Part shown: positions 36,036 to 45,387 of the stretch, in pieces
How the letters are laid out: every line of letters starts with the position of its first letter
How positions within the stretch are numbered: the stretch's first letter is position 1
Source: Pseudomonadota bacterium
GTDB lineage: Bacteria; Pseudomonadota; Gammaproteobacteria; DASZBR01
NCBI GenBank assembly: GCA_021777765.1
Contig: JAJYDF010000021.1
Coordinates: 1-56,401, forward strand
Direction of reading: 5' to 3'
DNA length: 56,401 bases
Translations under genes and position numbers: made by a program
The notes under the pieces: generated by a model
Told to the model about the DNA's origin: nothing
The model's database searches: none
The model's input: only the letters and a program-made list of their open reading frames with translations

Positions 36036-37712
36036 ATGCGCATCATGCAAAGCGATGATGAAATAACTCAAAAAACAGAAAATGAAACACTGCCACTGCT
36101 CAATCCTCATGTTCATATCATACGAAATATTCCCTTTACAGAACGTCCATTAATCAAAACATTAAAAGCCATTTATAAAGCTGAAAAAAATATTTTCTTA
36201 TCAATTTCTTTGGGAAATGCAATTATTACAATAGGTGAAGGATTTCCTGATGAATTTATATCGATTATTAATTGGTCTAAATGGATAACCATTGTCAATG
36301 CAACGGTGGGTGCCAGCATTGGCATTTATAATATGAAATATCCAGAATCTGAATTACCATTCGGCAAGACATTTATGGCGGCTATGTTTGGATTCAGTGC
36401 AGCTGTATTTTCATTGCAGACAATATTAGCCATTGATCTGCTTGATTACTTAAATCAAAGTGTCGTTGACCTTCCAAATCTTGTATTCCTGTCGATCTGT
36501 CTAGCGCCAATAATTATTGGTATTGGCACAACAATTTCCATCATTACTGATTATAAAGCTGAGCCATTAATATCGACCAATAATATTGCAAAATTTATTT
36601 CATTTCTTGGATTGCAAGTCGCCAATACGGGCAGTACCTTACAAACAGCTTTGCATTATATTTTCGATTTAATGCACGCCTCTGCTACAAATTATTCACA
36701 ATTATTTTATAGATTTTTATCGGCTGGATTAGGGGCATTGATAATTGAATCGACGAGATTTGCGGATACATTCTCTCCAGAACACCGATTTAATAAATAT
36801 ATTCAGTATTTGAAACTAGATAGTATCCCTCGCATGATTTTATCAGAAATATTAGATCTCTCTTCCATGTTTAATTATGCCGTATTTTGGACATCACTCT
36901 ATATTCAAACTTGTCCAACAAACAAATATCCCAGTGTCGATGTGGCATCTTTTGATATCCAAACTTTTTTATTGTTATTAATTGTGATGTCTCCTACTTT
37001 GGCTGCATTGTGTGGTAGTTCAATTAGCGCTTTTATTAAAGCGCTTCCACAGTTTTTACATGAATGTAGCAAATACGATGCAGACTCATCTGATGAAAGT
37101 GATGAGGAATTACAACTACCTCATGCAATTGTGAATGGCAATCAATCGTCTTTTACAATTAATGAAAGTGCTGAGAATAGAATTGCGATCGAAATAGCGG
37201 AACACCTTCAAGCATCGCATCAATCAACATTGCAACCCATTGGAATATTTTCTGAATTACCTATTGCGCAGAGTCAACCACAGCAGCCTACAGTTGACGT
37301 TTTATTACAAAGAAATAACGATGAATCTAAAGCTAGATTAGCAACGATTGCTACCGAAACAATAAATGTTGAAATTGATTGTGTAAATAAAGGAAAACCA
37401 TCAGCGCTGTCCGTCGTCCAACAACAACAGCCATTATTATCAGTCACTAATTCATTAAGAAAAAAACATCAGGAATTAAGCGATGCAGGTTCATCTGATA
37501 CTGAACATCAAGGAATAAATTATAGTTCGTCGGGGTCAATAAAAATGACCGGCAGAAAATTAAATCGTGAAAAAACACAAAATAGTAATGCATTTTTCAA
37601 ATCTGCTGTTATTACGACAGACCAATTGGATTATGAGGATATTTCAGCACCAGAAACACCTAATGACCGAATTGATGATTATGACAATAATAAAAGATCT
37701 TATTCATTTTAA
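36036..37712 (+). CDS. Polytopic membrane protein of unknown function
   Basis: This 558-aa protein was not recognised. Residues about 50-350 contain roughly eight hydrophobic segments (e.g. NIFLSISLGNAIITIGEG, TFMAAMFGFSAAVFSLQT, LVFLSICLAPIIIGIGTT, FLLLLIVMSPTLAALCGSS). The first 45 residues and the last 200 are polar, and the tail is rich in Glu, Gln and Ser (SSDESDEELQLP). The layout, a membrane core with long soluble ends, resembles membrane-inserted host-acting proteins in intracellular bacteria, but that is speculation from context. AGAGGTAATAATA precedes the ATG. It is divergent from the F-box/RCC1 array. Confidence 0.7.
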   Translation: MRIMQSDDEITQKTENETLPLLNPHVHIIRNIPFTERPLIKTLKAIYKAEKNIFLSISLGNAIITIGEGFPDEFISIINWSKWITIVNATVGASIGIYNMKYPESELPFGKTFMAAMFGFSAAVFSLQTILAIDLLDYLNQSVVDLPNLVFLSICLAPIIIGIGTTISIITDYKAEPLISTNNIAKFISFLGLQVANTGSTLQTALHYIFDLMHASATNYSQLFYRFLSAGLGALIIESTRFADTFSPEHRFNKYIQYLKLDSIPRMILSEILDLSSMFNYAVFWTSLYIQTCPTNKYPSVDVASFDIQTFLLLLIVMSPTLAALCGSSISAFIKALPQFLHECSKYDADSSDESDEELQLPHAIVNGNQSSFTINESAENRIAIEIAEHLQASHQSTLQPIGIFSELPIAQSQPQQPTVDVLLQRNNDESKARLATIATETINVEIDCVNKGKPSALSVVQQQQPLLSVTNSLRKKHQELSDAGSSDTEHQGINYSSSGSIKMTGRKLNREKTQNSNAFFKSAVITTDQLDYEDISAPETPNDRIDDYDNNKRSYSF

Positions 37713-37830
37713 TTTGCTTATTACTGCATACATTAATTTTGTCATAAAAGGTAGCCTTGGTGGAGAAAATGAAGATATTGAATAGTATTCTAATGCTTGA
37801 CGTTTACACTGATATCTATTTTACACAAAG

Positions 37831-37943
37831 GCGTAACCCGGGAAATATCAATCCCTGGGTTACGCAGTAGTTTTAAATTAAAATCGATAAAAAGCCTAAT
37901 TTCGTTATTTTAATTTAATTTTCAATTGCTTCACCCAGGCTAC
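37831..37943. repeat. MITE-like element copy 2 (left end lost)
   Basis: This copy retains the central hairpin (GCGTAACCCGGG, 37831-37842, with CCCTGGGTTACGC to 37865) and the right terminal repeat GCTTCACCCAGGCTAC (37928-37943). No left GTAGCC end was found. The rest of the 427-bp gap (37713-38139) also holds a short inverted repeat ATTCCCGC (37998) / GCGGGAAT (38039) and no gene. Confidence 0.75.
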
Positions 37944-38139
37944 ATTTTTTTATTGTCTACTTTCAAATAATAGTTCGATAAGTATTTTTATATCGATTCC
38001 CGCTTGCAAGTTCGATATTTTTAACTTATCTTTCACGGGCGGGAATGACAATATAGAGCCATCCCAACTACGAATTAATTTTTGATAATATTTATTTTTA
38101 CAATTCATTACAGTAAAACATGAATGGATTTATCTATCT

Positions 38140-38496
38140 ATGATCATCAAATCAAAAACTTACAGTGAAAAATTATTCTCCTACGGCACTCTACAATATG
38201 AACACGTACAATTAGCCACCTTTGGTCGTAAATTAGAGGGTCATCACGATATTTTAATTGGATATCAACTTTCACAATTACAAATTACTAATCCTGATGT
38301 TATTGCCACCAGCGGTGAAGCAATACATCCTGTTTTAATTCACACAGGTATTGAAGCCGATCAGGTACCAGGCATGGTATTTGATATTTCTTTAGAAGAG
38401 TTATTGCAAGCGGATACTTATGAAGCCGCCAATTATCAAAGAGTCAGTGCAACATTACTGTCGGGCATATCTGTTTGGGTATATGTAGGAAAATAA
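38140..38496 (+). CDS. Gamma-glutamylcyclotransferase/AIG2-like protein
   Basis: This 118-aa protein shows the AIG2/GGCT pattern. It has the substrate loop LFSYGTLQYEHVQ, then GRKLEGHHDILIGYQL, then GMVFDISLEELLQADTYE with the acidic residue region, and a closing WVYVGK. Family members cleave gamma-glutamyl amines or peptides to 5-oxoproline; the small bacterial ones are often uncharacterised. It precedes the LRR gene by 27 nt on the same strand and may be co-transcribed with it. Confidence 0.85.
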   Translation: MIIKSKTYSEKLFSYGTLQYEHVQLATFGRKLEGHHDILIGYQLSQLQITNPDVIATSGEAIHPVLIHTGIEADQVPGMVFDISLEELLQADTYEAANYQRVSATLLSGISVWVYVGK

Positions 38497-38523
38497 TGAT
38501 ATTCATATAGCAAGGAATATGAA

Positions 38524-39387
38524 ATGATCTTCGATAATAAATTAAATTTAGATAATCAAGGTTTAATTGAATTTCCCTCATCAATTGCGCTTTTAAATTC
38601 GTTAGAACAAATTAGTTTATATAATAATCGACTACACACCCTACCTAATTCTATTTGGCAATTAACCCATCTCAAAGCACTCAATTTATCCGCCAATCAA
38701 TTCACTATGCTACCTGATGAAATTGGTAATTTAATTCAGCTAAGAACATTGGATATGAACCATAACCAATTGACGACATTACCTGAAACATTGCACAATT
38801 TGACGCAATTAGATTCTTATTTATATATGGCTAATAATCGCTTCGAAATAATCCCTGCTGTGGTGTGTAATTTTGACAATTTAAAATATCTCAATTTTTC
38901 ACAAAATCAACTCGTTAATTTACCAGACAATATAGGTAACCTTAAAAACCTCTTGGAATTACGGCTTTATCATAATAATTTAAAATCTTTACCACTCTCT
39001 CTATCTAATCTTATTAAAATGCGAGAAATCCATGTAATGCATAATAAATTACAAACATTGCCTGACAATATCGGTAAATTAACAGATTTAAGAATTATGG
39101 ATTTAAGTGACAATGAATTTACTTCTCTACCAGTATCAATAGGAAATTTAAGTCAATTGAAAATTTTAAATCTGAGAAACAATTTAATTTCATCATTACC
39201 TGATTCAATAGGCCATTTAACAAACTTATTGTATTTAGATTTACGAAATAATAAATTATCAACCTTGCCTGAATCACTTTGCCAATTACAACAACTCGAA
39301 AAATTAGATTTAAGATGTAATCACTCATTAAAAATACCCTCATGGGTTATGCGCCTAAAAAATAATGGTTGCGTAGTACTACAGTAA
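38524..39387 (+). CDS. Leucine-rich repeat protein, candidate effector
   Basis: This 287-aa protein consists almost wholly of about eleven 23-residue LRRs of the plant/bacterial short type LxxLxLxxNxLxxLPxxIxx. Examples are LKALNLSANQFTMLP, LKILNLRNNLISSLP and LLYLDLRNNKLSTLP. There is no signal peptide and no ubiquitin-ligase (IpaH/NEL) domain. Short-type LRRs mediate protein binding, and similar Legionella proteins are translocated. The role is inferred from context. The 3' end precedes the ankyrin-like gene by about 75 nt. Confidence 0.9.
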   Translation: MIFDNKLNLDNQGLIEFPSSIALLNSLEQISLYNNRLHTLPNSIWQLTHLKALNLSANQFTMLPDEIGNLIQLRTLDMNHNQLTTLPETLHNLTQLDSYLYMANNRFEIIPAVVCNFDNLKYLNFSQNQLVNLPDNIGNLKNLLELRLYHNNLKSLPLSLSNLIKMREIHVMHNKLQTLPDNIGKLTDLRIMDLSDNEFTSLPVSIGNLSQLKILNLRNNLISSLPDSIGHLTNLLYLDLRNNKLSTLPESLCQLQQLEKLDLRCNHSLKIPSWVMRLKNNGCVVLQ

Positions 39388-39461
39388 TTTTAAAATACGA
39401 AGTATTTATTAAGAAGATAAATTCGCCCTTAATAAACGATTTTACTAGCGGAAATAAAAAG

Positions 39462-40910
39462 ATGCATATTGATCAAACAAATATAATTAATCTTTCCTCC
39501 GAACTTTCTAAATTAAGTCATGATCTCACTGATACAACCGTTTCCATTGGTCAATTGCGTCTAGAGCAATTGCAAACACTTTTCACAGCATTACATGGTA
39601 TTACACATATTCGCAAACTGATTTTTGCAGCGGATTGTATTAATAATGAAAATATTGAGACCATAGAACATTTTATCAAAAATCATAAAATTAATTATGA
39701 AATATTATATCAAAGCAATTTTCAACGAATTTTTTTATCAGTTTTTATGCAAGTGATGCAATTAGGAATGCCTATCGAAGAAACTCCAATCGGATTTCGC
39801 ATTACTTATCTTTCTGACACACCACCGATGTCTCCAGATAAACAAGAAAAAATAGCCACCGTTCCAAATCAACAAAATGGTTTACAGGAAACGAGCTCAG
39901 CAGAAAAAGATGCTTTGACTCCATTAATCCGTCATGCAGCTCAACCATCGCCTCCTTCCATCTTAAAACGCGCACAAAACAATGAACAGACATTATCATT
40001 GCCAACAACACCACAAAAAAGAGTGCGATTTATGGGACAAAATGAGACACCATCAAACGAAGAAATTATACATTCTCATTATAATAAACTCGCTCATATA
40101 CAATGTGGATCAGTTTGTGAACTTCATAAAGCAATTTGCTTAGGACAAGAAGCTGAAACAACGCAATTAATTGAAGCAATGTCACCGGAACATAAACAAA
40201 AATTATTAACGGCCTTTTGCTCTGAAGAAGAATTTTTGGGAGCATCTATTTTGCGCTTAGCTTTACGAACCGATCAAATTCAACTGCTTGATATTCTCTT
40301 AACATCGGGCGTTAACCCACTACTGTGTTCCCATGACGGTAATACATTGTTGCATGATATTGTTTTAGAACTTAAATCATTCGCAATAACGATTTTATTA
40401 AAACATCTTGCTACAGATAATAAAATACAGCAATTGATCAATCTGCCATTTTGCGGTGAAACTTATAATGGTTATTATGCGCTAGATATAATCTGTGTTG
40501 AAGCATCATTACAATTTGAAGGTTTTCATCAAACAAAATTACTTTCAAAAAAAGAAATCGCACATACTATATTTTCTATTATAAACAATCTTCTTAAAAA
40601 TCATGCGCAAAGTAAATTATTATTGGATCAATCTAAAAATTTACATGAATTCATTAAGCCCGATCATAAAGACAATTATTCACCAAAAGTACTTTGGAAA
40701 TTAATTGCTTTAATCGCTGAAAATCATGAATTACAATCACAACCTGATAATATTCAAACTCCGCAAAACAACATTATATTTACAGTAAAAATGCTTGCTG
40801 AACAATGGCAAAGAAATGGTATATTACCGCGACCTAAATCAGCGAGTAGCAAAATAAGCCAATCACCCTCTTCAACTTTAATAGACAATCATCCTTATAA
40901 AACAATATAA
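39462..40910 (+). CDS. Ankyrin-repeat-like protein, candidate effector
   Basis: The ATG at 39462 (MHIDQTNIINLSSELS) is preferred. An in-frame ATG 93 nt upstream would overlap the LRR gene and add unlike sequence. The 482-aa product starts with a helical region that resembles an LRR-cap or coiled segment. A Ser/Pro-rich linker follows, then an ankyrin-like block at about 250-360: SILRLALRTDQIQLLDILL, TSGVNPLLCSHDGNTLLHDI, LELKSFAITILLKHLA. The C-terminus is unassigned. Ankyrin proteins are frequent type IV effectors in this group. No signal peptide is present. Confidence 0.75.
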   Translation: MHIDQTNIINLSSELSKLSHDLTDTTVSIGQLRLEQLQTLFTALHGITHIRKLIFAADCINNENIETIEHFIKNHKINYEILYQSNFQRIFLSVFMQVMQLGMPIEETPIGFRITYLSDTPPMSPDKQEKIATVPNQQNGLQETSSAEKDALTPLIRHAAQPSPPSILKRAQNNEQTLSLPTTPQKRVRFMGQNETPSNEEIIHSHYNKLAHIQCGSVCELHKAICLGQEAETTQLIEAMSPEHKQKLLTAFCSEEEFLGASILRLALRTDQIQLLDILLTSGVNPLLCSHDGNTLLHDIVLELKSFAITILLKHLATDNKIQQLINLPFCGETYNGYYALDIICVEASLQFEGFHQTKLLSKKEIAHTIFSIINNLLKNHAQSKLLLDQSKNLHEFIKPDHKDNYSPKVLWKLIALIAENHELQSQPDNIQTPQNNIIFTVKMLAEQWQRNGILPRPKSASSKISQSPSSTLIDNHPYKTI

Positions 40911-41131
40911 TTAAGGAATAATATTTATGAAATTTGATAACTGTGCAATGGATTTAGTCAAATAATATTCAATATGAATTGAAAAGTGATTAGGCAAAGC
41001 TTGCAAATAGATAAAAAAAACAGATTGGGTTTCATTTAAATTAAACAAAACAAATAATGCAGCCACTGCAGCACAAGCTAATACGACTAAACTGCATTAT
41101 TATTTAGATTGTCAGGACATTAAATATAAAA
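40911..41131. other. Gene-free spacer, 221 bp
   Basis: Only a 12-codon ORF at 40926 (with AAGGAATAAT upstream) and a stop-free plus-strand stretch that encodes no recognisable protein were seen. No hairpin of note was found. Confidence 0.4.
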
Positions 41132-41800
41132 TTAAACAGAATATTGCGCATAATACTGCGGATCTCTGATATATTCTTCGTAATTTTCCACATACTCACG
41201 CGCAGTACCTTTGCCTAGATAAGTATTATAATTTATTTTCCAATAGCGCCCTAATCCTTTGAGATCAGCTGCATTAGGTAATGGCTGATTGGTTCTTAAA
41301 TAAATAATTCTGGCCATAGCAATTTCATAATTCACATTATGTTCTAAATTCCAATTTAATGACTGCCTGGAATTATAAAATGCATCGACTTCTGTTTTTA
41401 ACATGGGATTTTTAGAGAGATAATATTTATTAACATCTCTTGCGGTATCTATACTGATTTGGAAAATATTTTTTGATAATCGCCCAATCATAGTTTCTTG
41501 TATTGCTGTGCCCAATAATAAATTTGATGAAGAGGGAGAATATAAATGCAATCTCACTAATACAGGATTTATCATTTTTGATTGAAAATCACCCGTTTGC
41601 TTTGTAGTACTAGTAGTGCTTGCCAATTGCGTGGTCAATACAGGTTGCGAAATAGCCGGTTCATTATCAACTATACGCATGGGAATTGCTTGAGAAAATA
41701 CTAACTGTGGTGGATATAAATTAATATGTAATAGTGTTACTACAGTTAATAATATAAATAAAGCTAAAAAAACAAAATAAAAAGACTTTTCAGAATTCAT
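41132..41800 (-). CDS. Phage-type peptidoglycan hydrolase-like protein, membrane-anchored
   Basis: This 222-aa protein begins with an N-terminal membrane anchor or signal (residues about 7-27, FYFVFLALFILLTVVTLL) and a Ser/Thr-rich spacer. Residues about 80-222 resemble the small phage transglycosylase-like family: LLLGTAIQETMIGRL (with the likely catalytic Glu), IFQISIDTARDVNKYYL, VNYEIAMARIIYLRTNQPLP and LGRYWKINYNTYLGKGT. Phage members are usually unanchored virion or lysis proteins. Here the anchor suggests domestication for cell-wall work. AAAGGTGTGTA precedes the ATG. No other phage genes adjoin it. Confidence 0.65.
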   Translation of the reverse strand: MNSEKSFYFVFLALFILLTVVTLLHINLYPPQLVFSQAIPMRIVDNEPAISQPVLTTQLASTTSTTKQTGDFQSKMINPVLVRLHLYSPSSSNLLLGTAIQETMIGRLSKNIFQISIDTARDVNKYYLSKNPMLKTEVDAFYNSRQSLNWNLEHNVNYEIAMARIIYLRTNQPLPNAADLKGLGRYWKINYNTYLGKGTAREYVENYEEYIRDPQYYAQYSV

Positions 41801-42170
41801 TACACACCTTTGATCATTTTTTGAGATTAAACCTTTCTGATTAAAAATTGCTTTGACTTCCTACCAAGCTGAATAAAACATCGTGACATTATACCCTACA
41901 AATCTTAAGTTATTCTTAAGAAATAGTAATTATAAAGAGCAAAAGAGACGCACTTTATAACATATGAATATGATGATTGCAAGCTTTTTGTTGCTATATT
42001 AGAGAATTGATATTCGGTAGATATATTAATTAATAAATAATAATTTAATCGATACTTAATAAAAGCATTAAAATTTACAATAAAATATAGATTAATTAAT
42101 TAAAATGATTAAAATGATTAATGGGCTTAATATTACTAATGGTGTCCGGAAAAAAATTAACATGATCAAT

Positions 42171-42361
42171 GTAGCCTGGGTGAAGCAAATAAATATGTTG
42201 AAAAAACAGTAGATTTTGCAATATACCAAAGGATATTATTTACAAAGGCGTAACCCGGGGGTATTAATTCCCGGATTACGCCTTGGTTTTAAATATTGTT
42301 TATTAGTAATATATAAGTATGAAATATAAATAAAAATTTTCATTTGCTGCACCCAGACTAC
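42171..42361. repeat. MITE-like element copy 3, nested in an outer inverted repeat
   Basis: It runs from GTAGCCTGGGTGAAGCAAAT (42171) to ATTTGCTGCACCCAGACTAC (to 42361), with the central hairpin GGCGTAACCCGGG / CCCGGATTACGCC (42247-42282). Outside it lies a further inverted pair, GGTGTCCGGAAAAAAAT (42141) and ATTTTTTTCCGCACACC (42371-42387). The element may therefore have entered, or formed part of, a larger transposon remnant of about 247 bp. The other sequence between 41801 and 42522 shows no gene. Confidence 0.82.
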
Positions 42362-42522
42362 GGCTCACTTATTTTTTTCCGCACACCACCACACAAGCGA
42401 GAGAATGAAAAAATAGACTGATATAATTAATGATGCGAAATAATATAGATCAGACTTTTATTTCCAAAGTTTGTTGAATTAATACATAATTCAATAATGA
42501 TTCGCCTTTCGAACAACATAAA

Positions 42523-43605
42523 TTAATTAGTTATACACAATTGCTGCATTCCCGTTATCGGTGTGTTATCTATTAATTTTCCAGTTAAAGTAACTGATGT
42601 ACTGCCTGAAATAGCGCTAGCATTAAATTTGCACATTAAATCCGGAATTGAGTCATTATTAAAATCGGTAATATTACATAATAAATGATTGCCTTTTATT
42701 GATACTGGCGCACCATTTAAACTTAGTGAATTTACATTGATTTTAGTGACATCAAGTTTGGCGCTTCCTAAAATGACTACGGGTACCACACCATCTGTAC
42801 GACTGATGCAATTGGAATAATGCGATGGTACGACAACGATATTTACTGTCATGGTTTTACATTTACCTGCACTACCGGCGTTAAATATACTCTGAATTTC
42901 AATAGCAGCTAATGCGCGATTAAATAGCTCAACTTCGTCTATCTTTCCAGGGAAATTTAAGCCTGCACAATCTTCATAAGAGCCAATTAATAAATCATTT
43001 TTAGGCAATGAATAATTAATAGTGACATTCGTAGATTGCGAAGAAACCGCTACGCCATCTACATAAAGTATTTGATTATTGCCGTCATAAGTTCCCGCTA
43101 TAAGATGCCAGTTGCCGTCCCAAATACCCGCACTCGGATACGCTGGGGTTGGAATTGGAAAGTCGTTGCCGTTATAAACATAAAACTGTAATCCACCACT
43201 GGCTCCAACAAAGCATAAGATGCAGCACCAGCACAGCCATTACCCCCCTTGCCGACAATATATTTAAACTGGCCAGGGCTACCATTGGCCTATACCCACG
43301 CATCGATAGTGAGCTGCTGCGGGCCTAAAACAGCATTATTAGGTATCACCACATATGCTGACCCATCTGCGGGGATACTAAACGCCGATCCCACCCCGCC
43401 GGGGACATATGACCCCGTAAAAGTGCCATTATTCGTGCCTTTAATGTCGTTAGCATTGTTATCACTCGGCCACCAGCCAAGCTGGCGGAGTAACGCATAG
43501 CGACGCTGCAGATGCTGACTGAGAAGTGGTTAGACTAAACAATGACAAGAATAAGATTGGGAATAGAGTGATAATATACCGATTTTTCTTACTAGAATTA
43601 TTCAT
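42523..43605 (-). pseudogene. Secreted LamG/concanavalin-like domain protein, broken
   Basis: From an ATG at 43605 with a GAGGA site, the frame encodes a signal peptide (KNRYIITLFPILFLSLFS, then QSASAASLCVTPPA). Near 43480 the homology moves to another frame: LGWWPSDNNANDIKGTNNG to QQLTIDAWV, a TAG (43292-43290), then ANGSPGQFKYIVGKGGNG. Near 43210 it shifts again to FVGASGGLQFYVYNG, HLIAGTYDGNNQILYVDG and GKIDEVELFNRALAAIEI. This is a LamG carbohydrate- or protein-binding jellyroll, followed by a roughly 110-residue C-terminal domain that is intact. There are two frameshifts plus one stop. Parts around 43350-43450 are much richer in GC than the surroundings, suggesting foreign origin. Confidence 0.88.
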
Positions 43606-44007
43606 GACAAATGTCCTCATAAATAATAATTACCATCTATTAATTTTAGACCATCTTAAAAAGCTAATAGGGCGACTGTATTTGAGAGTATATTTAAAAA
43701 TATTATCTCAACATAACATGCTTAAAAAGATTTGGCGCAAGTTTTATCTAATATTTCGACATGTTTTTTGAATGAGGATTAAAGATTTAAAATATAACAT
43801 TTTAAATGATTAATTATTTCTCTCATCAATGCTCATTTATTATGTTCATCATCATAAAAAACGCACCCATATCTGATTTAACTGAGAACTTAACCTGGGT
43901 CTCAATTTTTCATCAAAATAGCTAATAATATTTCTCCCTGAAAGATTATTTCAGAATATTTAATTTCAATAAATTTTAGCAGAATTAATTGATATTAATC
44001 GAATTTG
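43606..44007. other. Gene-free spacer, 402 bp
   Basis: AT-rich sequence in which I found no supported gene, repeat family member or convincing promoter. An ORF-like stretch at 43526-43771 has no recognisable content and overlaps the LamG signal region on the other strand. Confidence 0.4.
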
Positions 44008-44922
44008 TCACTCATTAAGAGAAATAAAATATACAGCTCTTAATGGTAATAATGCTTTATCTTCGTCAGATAATTTAGGATAAAATTCTTGCCACAAATT
44101 AATAAACCTATCAATATCTATTAATTCAACATGCGCATGTGAATTTCTTGCAGTTGTTTTTGCATCAGGCGTATATCCTCCTGAAGATACAAATAGACCG
44201 ATGTCACCATCTTTTTGTAATAATCCCATAAGTTGACGAACCATATCAGAGGAGGAAGAATTATTGGGCCTATGTTTTACTTGTACTTTTATTCTTGGCG
44301 AAGATGTACCAAGTGGATCACGATATGCAATTATATCTAACCCACCATCCTTTCCTCGTTCTGCTACAAATGGTGTGTGATACCCCATGCCACGAAGCAA
44401 TGCTGCAACCAAATCTTGAAATTCATATCCAGACAAGGTATTAATATATTGCCTAATTCCTTCAGCCGCTTTTAAATCCATCTGTTCTAAATCAATTAAT
44501 GACGATGCTTTTTCACTTTTAATTTCATGCTCATCTTCTTGATTTACAGATAACGCTGTTACTTTAGCAGCATGCCATTCACGATATGCTGTTCTTATTG
44601 CTTTAAGAAGACCAAATTCACCTAATACAATTGCTGCCTCACCTTCTTTTGTTAATATCCACATTCCTTTTTGTTTTATAAGAAAATTCGCTTTCATACA
44701 ATTTATCGAGTAAAAGTGCAAAATAGATTGCCATCGTATATACCCAGTTTTTTCGTATATTTGTGATTCCCACTCATCTAATTTAATTCGCTGAGGAATT
44801 TGTGATAACACTTCTCGACTGGGCAATTGACCACCGGCATCCTTCAATATTTGGAATGTAGCGAAAACCACTTTAGCTGCCAGTAGTTGTGACCGCGATA
44901 ATCCTTTATCTTCTATACTCAT
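44008..44922 (-). CDS. Mrr-type restriction endonuclease
   Basis: This 304-aa protein has an N-terminal winged-helix Mrr_N-like domain (residues about 5-110, SREVLSQIPQRIKLDEWE). Its C-terminal Mrr_cat nuclease fold spans about 155-270: GYEFQDLVAALLRGMGYHTP, then the catalytic D-Q/E-x-K set in KDGGLDIIAYRDP and IKVQVKHRP, then GLFVSSGGYTPDA. Mrr enzymes are type IV restriction nucleases acting on modified DNA. No methylase neighbours it, as expected for type IV. AAGGAAATAAA precedes the ATG. It is the first member of the defence-rich zone. Confidence 0.88.
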   Translation of the reverse strand: MSIEDKGLSRSQLLAAKVVFATFQILKDAGGQLPSREVLSQIPQRIKLDEWESQIYEKTGYIRWQSILHFYSINCMKANFLIKQKGMWILTKEGEAAIVLGEFGLLKAIRTAYREWHAAKVTALSVNQEDEHEIKSEKASSLIDLEQMDLKAAEGIRQYINTLSGYEFQDLVAALLRGMGYHTPFVAERGKDGGLDIIAYRDPLGTSSPRIKVQVKHRPNNSSSSDMVRQLMGLLQKDGDIGLFVSSGGYTPDAKTTARNSHAHVELIDIDRFINLWQEFYPKLSDEDKALLPLRAVYFISLNE

Positions 44923-45066
44923 TTTATTTCCTTAAAATATGATTTATATTGTTGCTATAACTAATCAATACTATAACGATGATTTATTCATTAGTAAAAA
45001 AATTAATTCTCTTACTATAATTCATTACTATTAAAAATAATTAACTTCAATATCTTTATTATAAAA

Positions 45067-45387
45067 TTAATTATTACTACTATCATCATTATCATCTGTA
45101 TGATCATCATTATTTGACTGGTTAGAATCATCGTCATCTGCAGAATTAGAATCACATGTGCAACTTGGTGAATAACTACCGTCATGACATACTATTTGAT
45201 TAGCGCTAGTATCACAATGATCTTCTCCGCCATGCCATGAACAACATCCTGATGTTGCAAAAGCTACTTGAACACAAAATAAAACAGTTAACAATATGAT
45301 CGCTCTAAATATGCATTTAACCAAAAATTTCCATACGGTTGTATAAAAAAATTTCCAACATTGAACTGTGTTACATTTTATACTCAT
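45067..45387 (-). CDS. Small secreted Cys-rich protein with acidic tail
   Basis: The start at 45387 (MSIKCNTVQCWKFF) is chosen for a GGAG site 8 nt upstream. It overlaps the end of the deaminase gene by 17 nt. The 106-aa product has a hydrophobic segment (about 26-44, IFRAIILLTVLFCVQVAFA) and probable cleavage after FA. A compact Cys motif, SGCCSWHGG then CHDGSYSPSCTC, is followed by about 30 Asp/Asn/Ser residues. The GCCSxHGG..DGxxSPSC pattern occurs in small bacterial proteins of unknown function. It is an odd neighbour for an anti-phage deaminase. Confidence 0.65.
   Translation of the reverse strand: MSIKCNTVQCWKFFYTTVWKFLVKCIFRAIILLTVLFCVQVAFATSGCCSWHGGEDHCDTSANQIVCHDGSYSPSCTCDSNSADDDDSNQSNNDDHTDDNDDSSNN

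Noticed and set aside
42171..42361. Possible CRISPR-like or tRNA-like structure
   Set aside because: The inverted arms and hairpin fit a transposon-type element; there is no regular repeat-spacer pattern and no cloverleaf.
43606..44007. 81-aa plus-strand ORF at 43526-43771 as a gene
   Set aside because: It overlaps the LamG signal-peptide region on the other strand, has no ribosome-binding site and no recognisable content.
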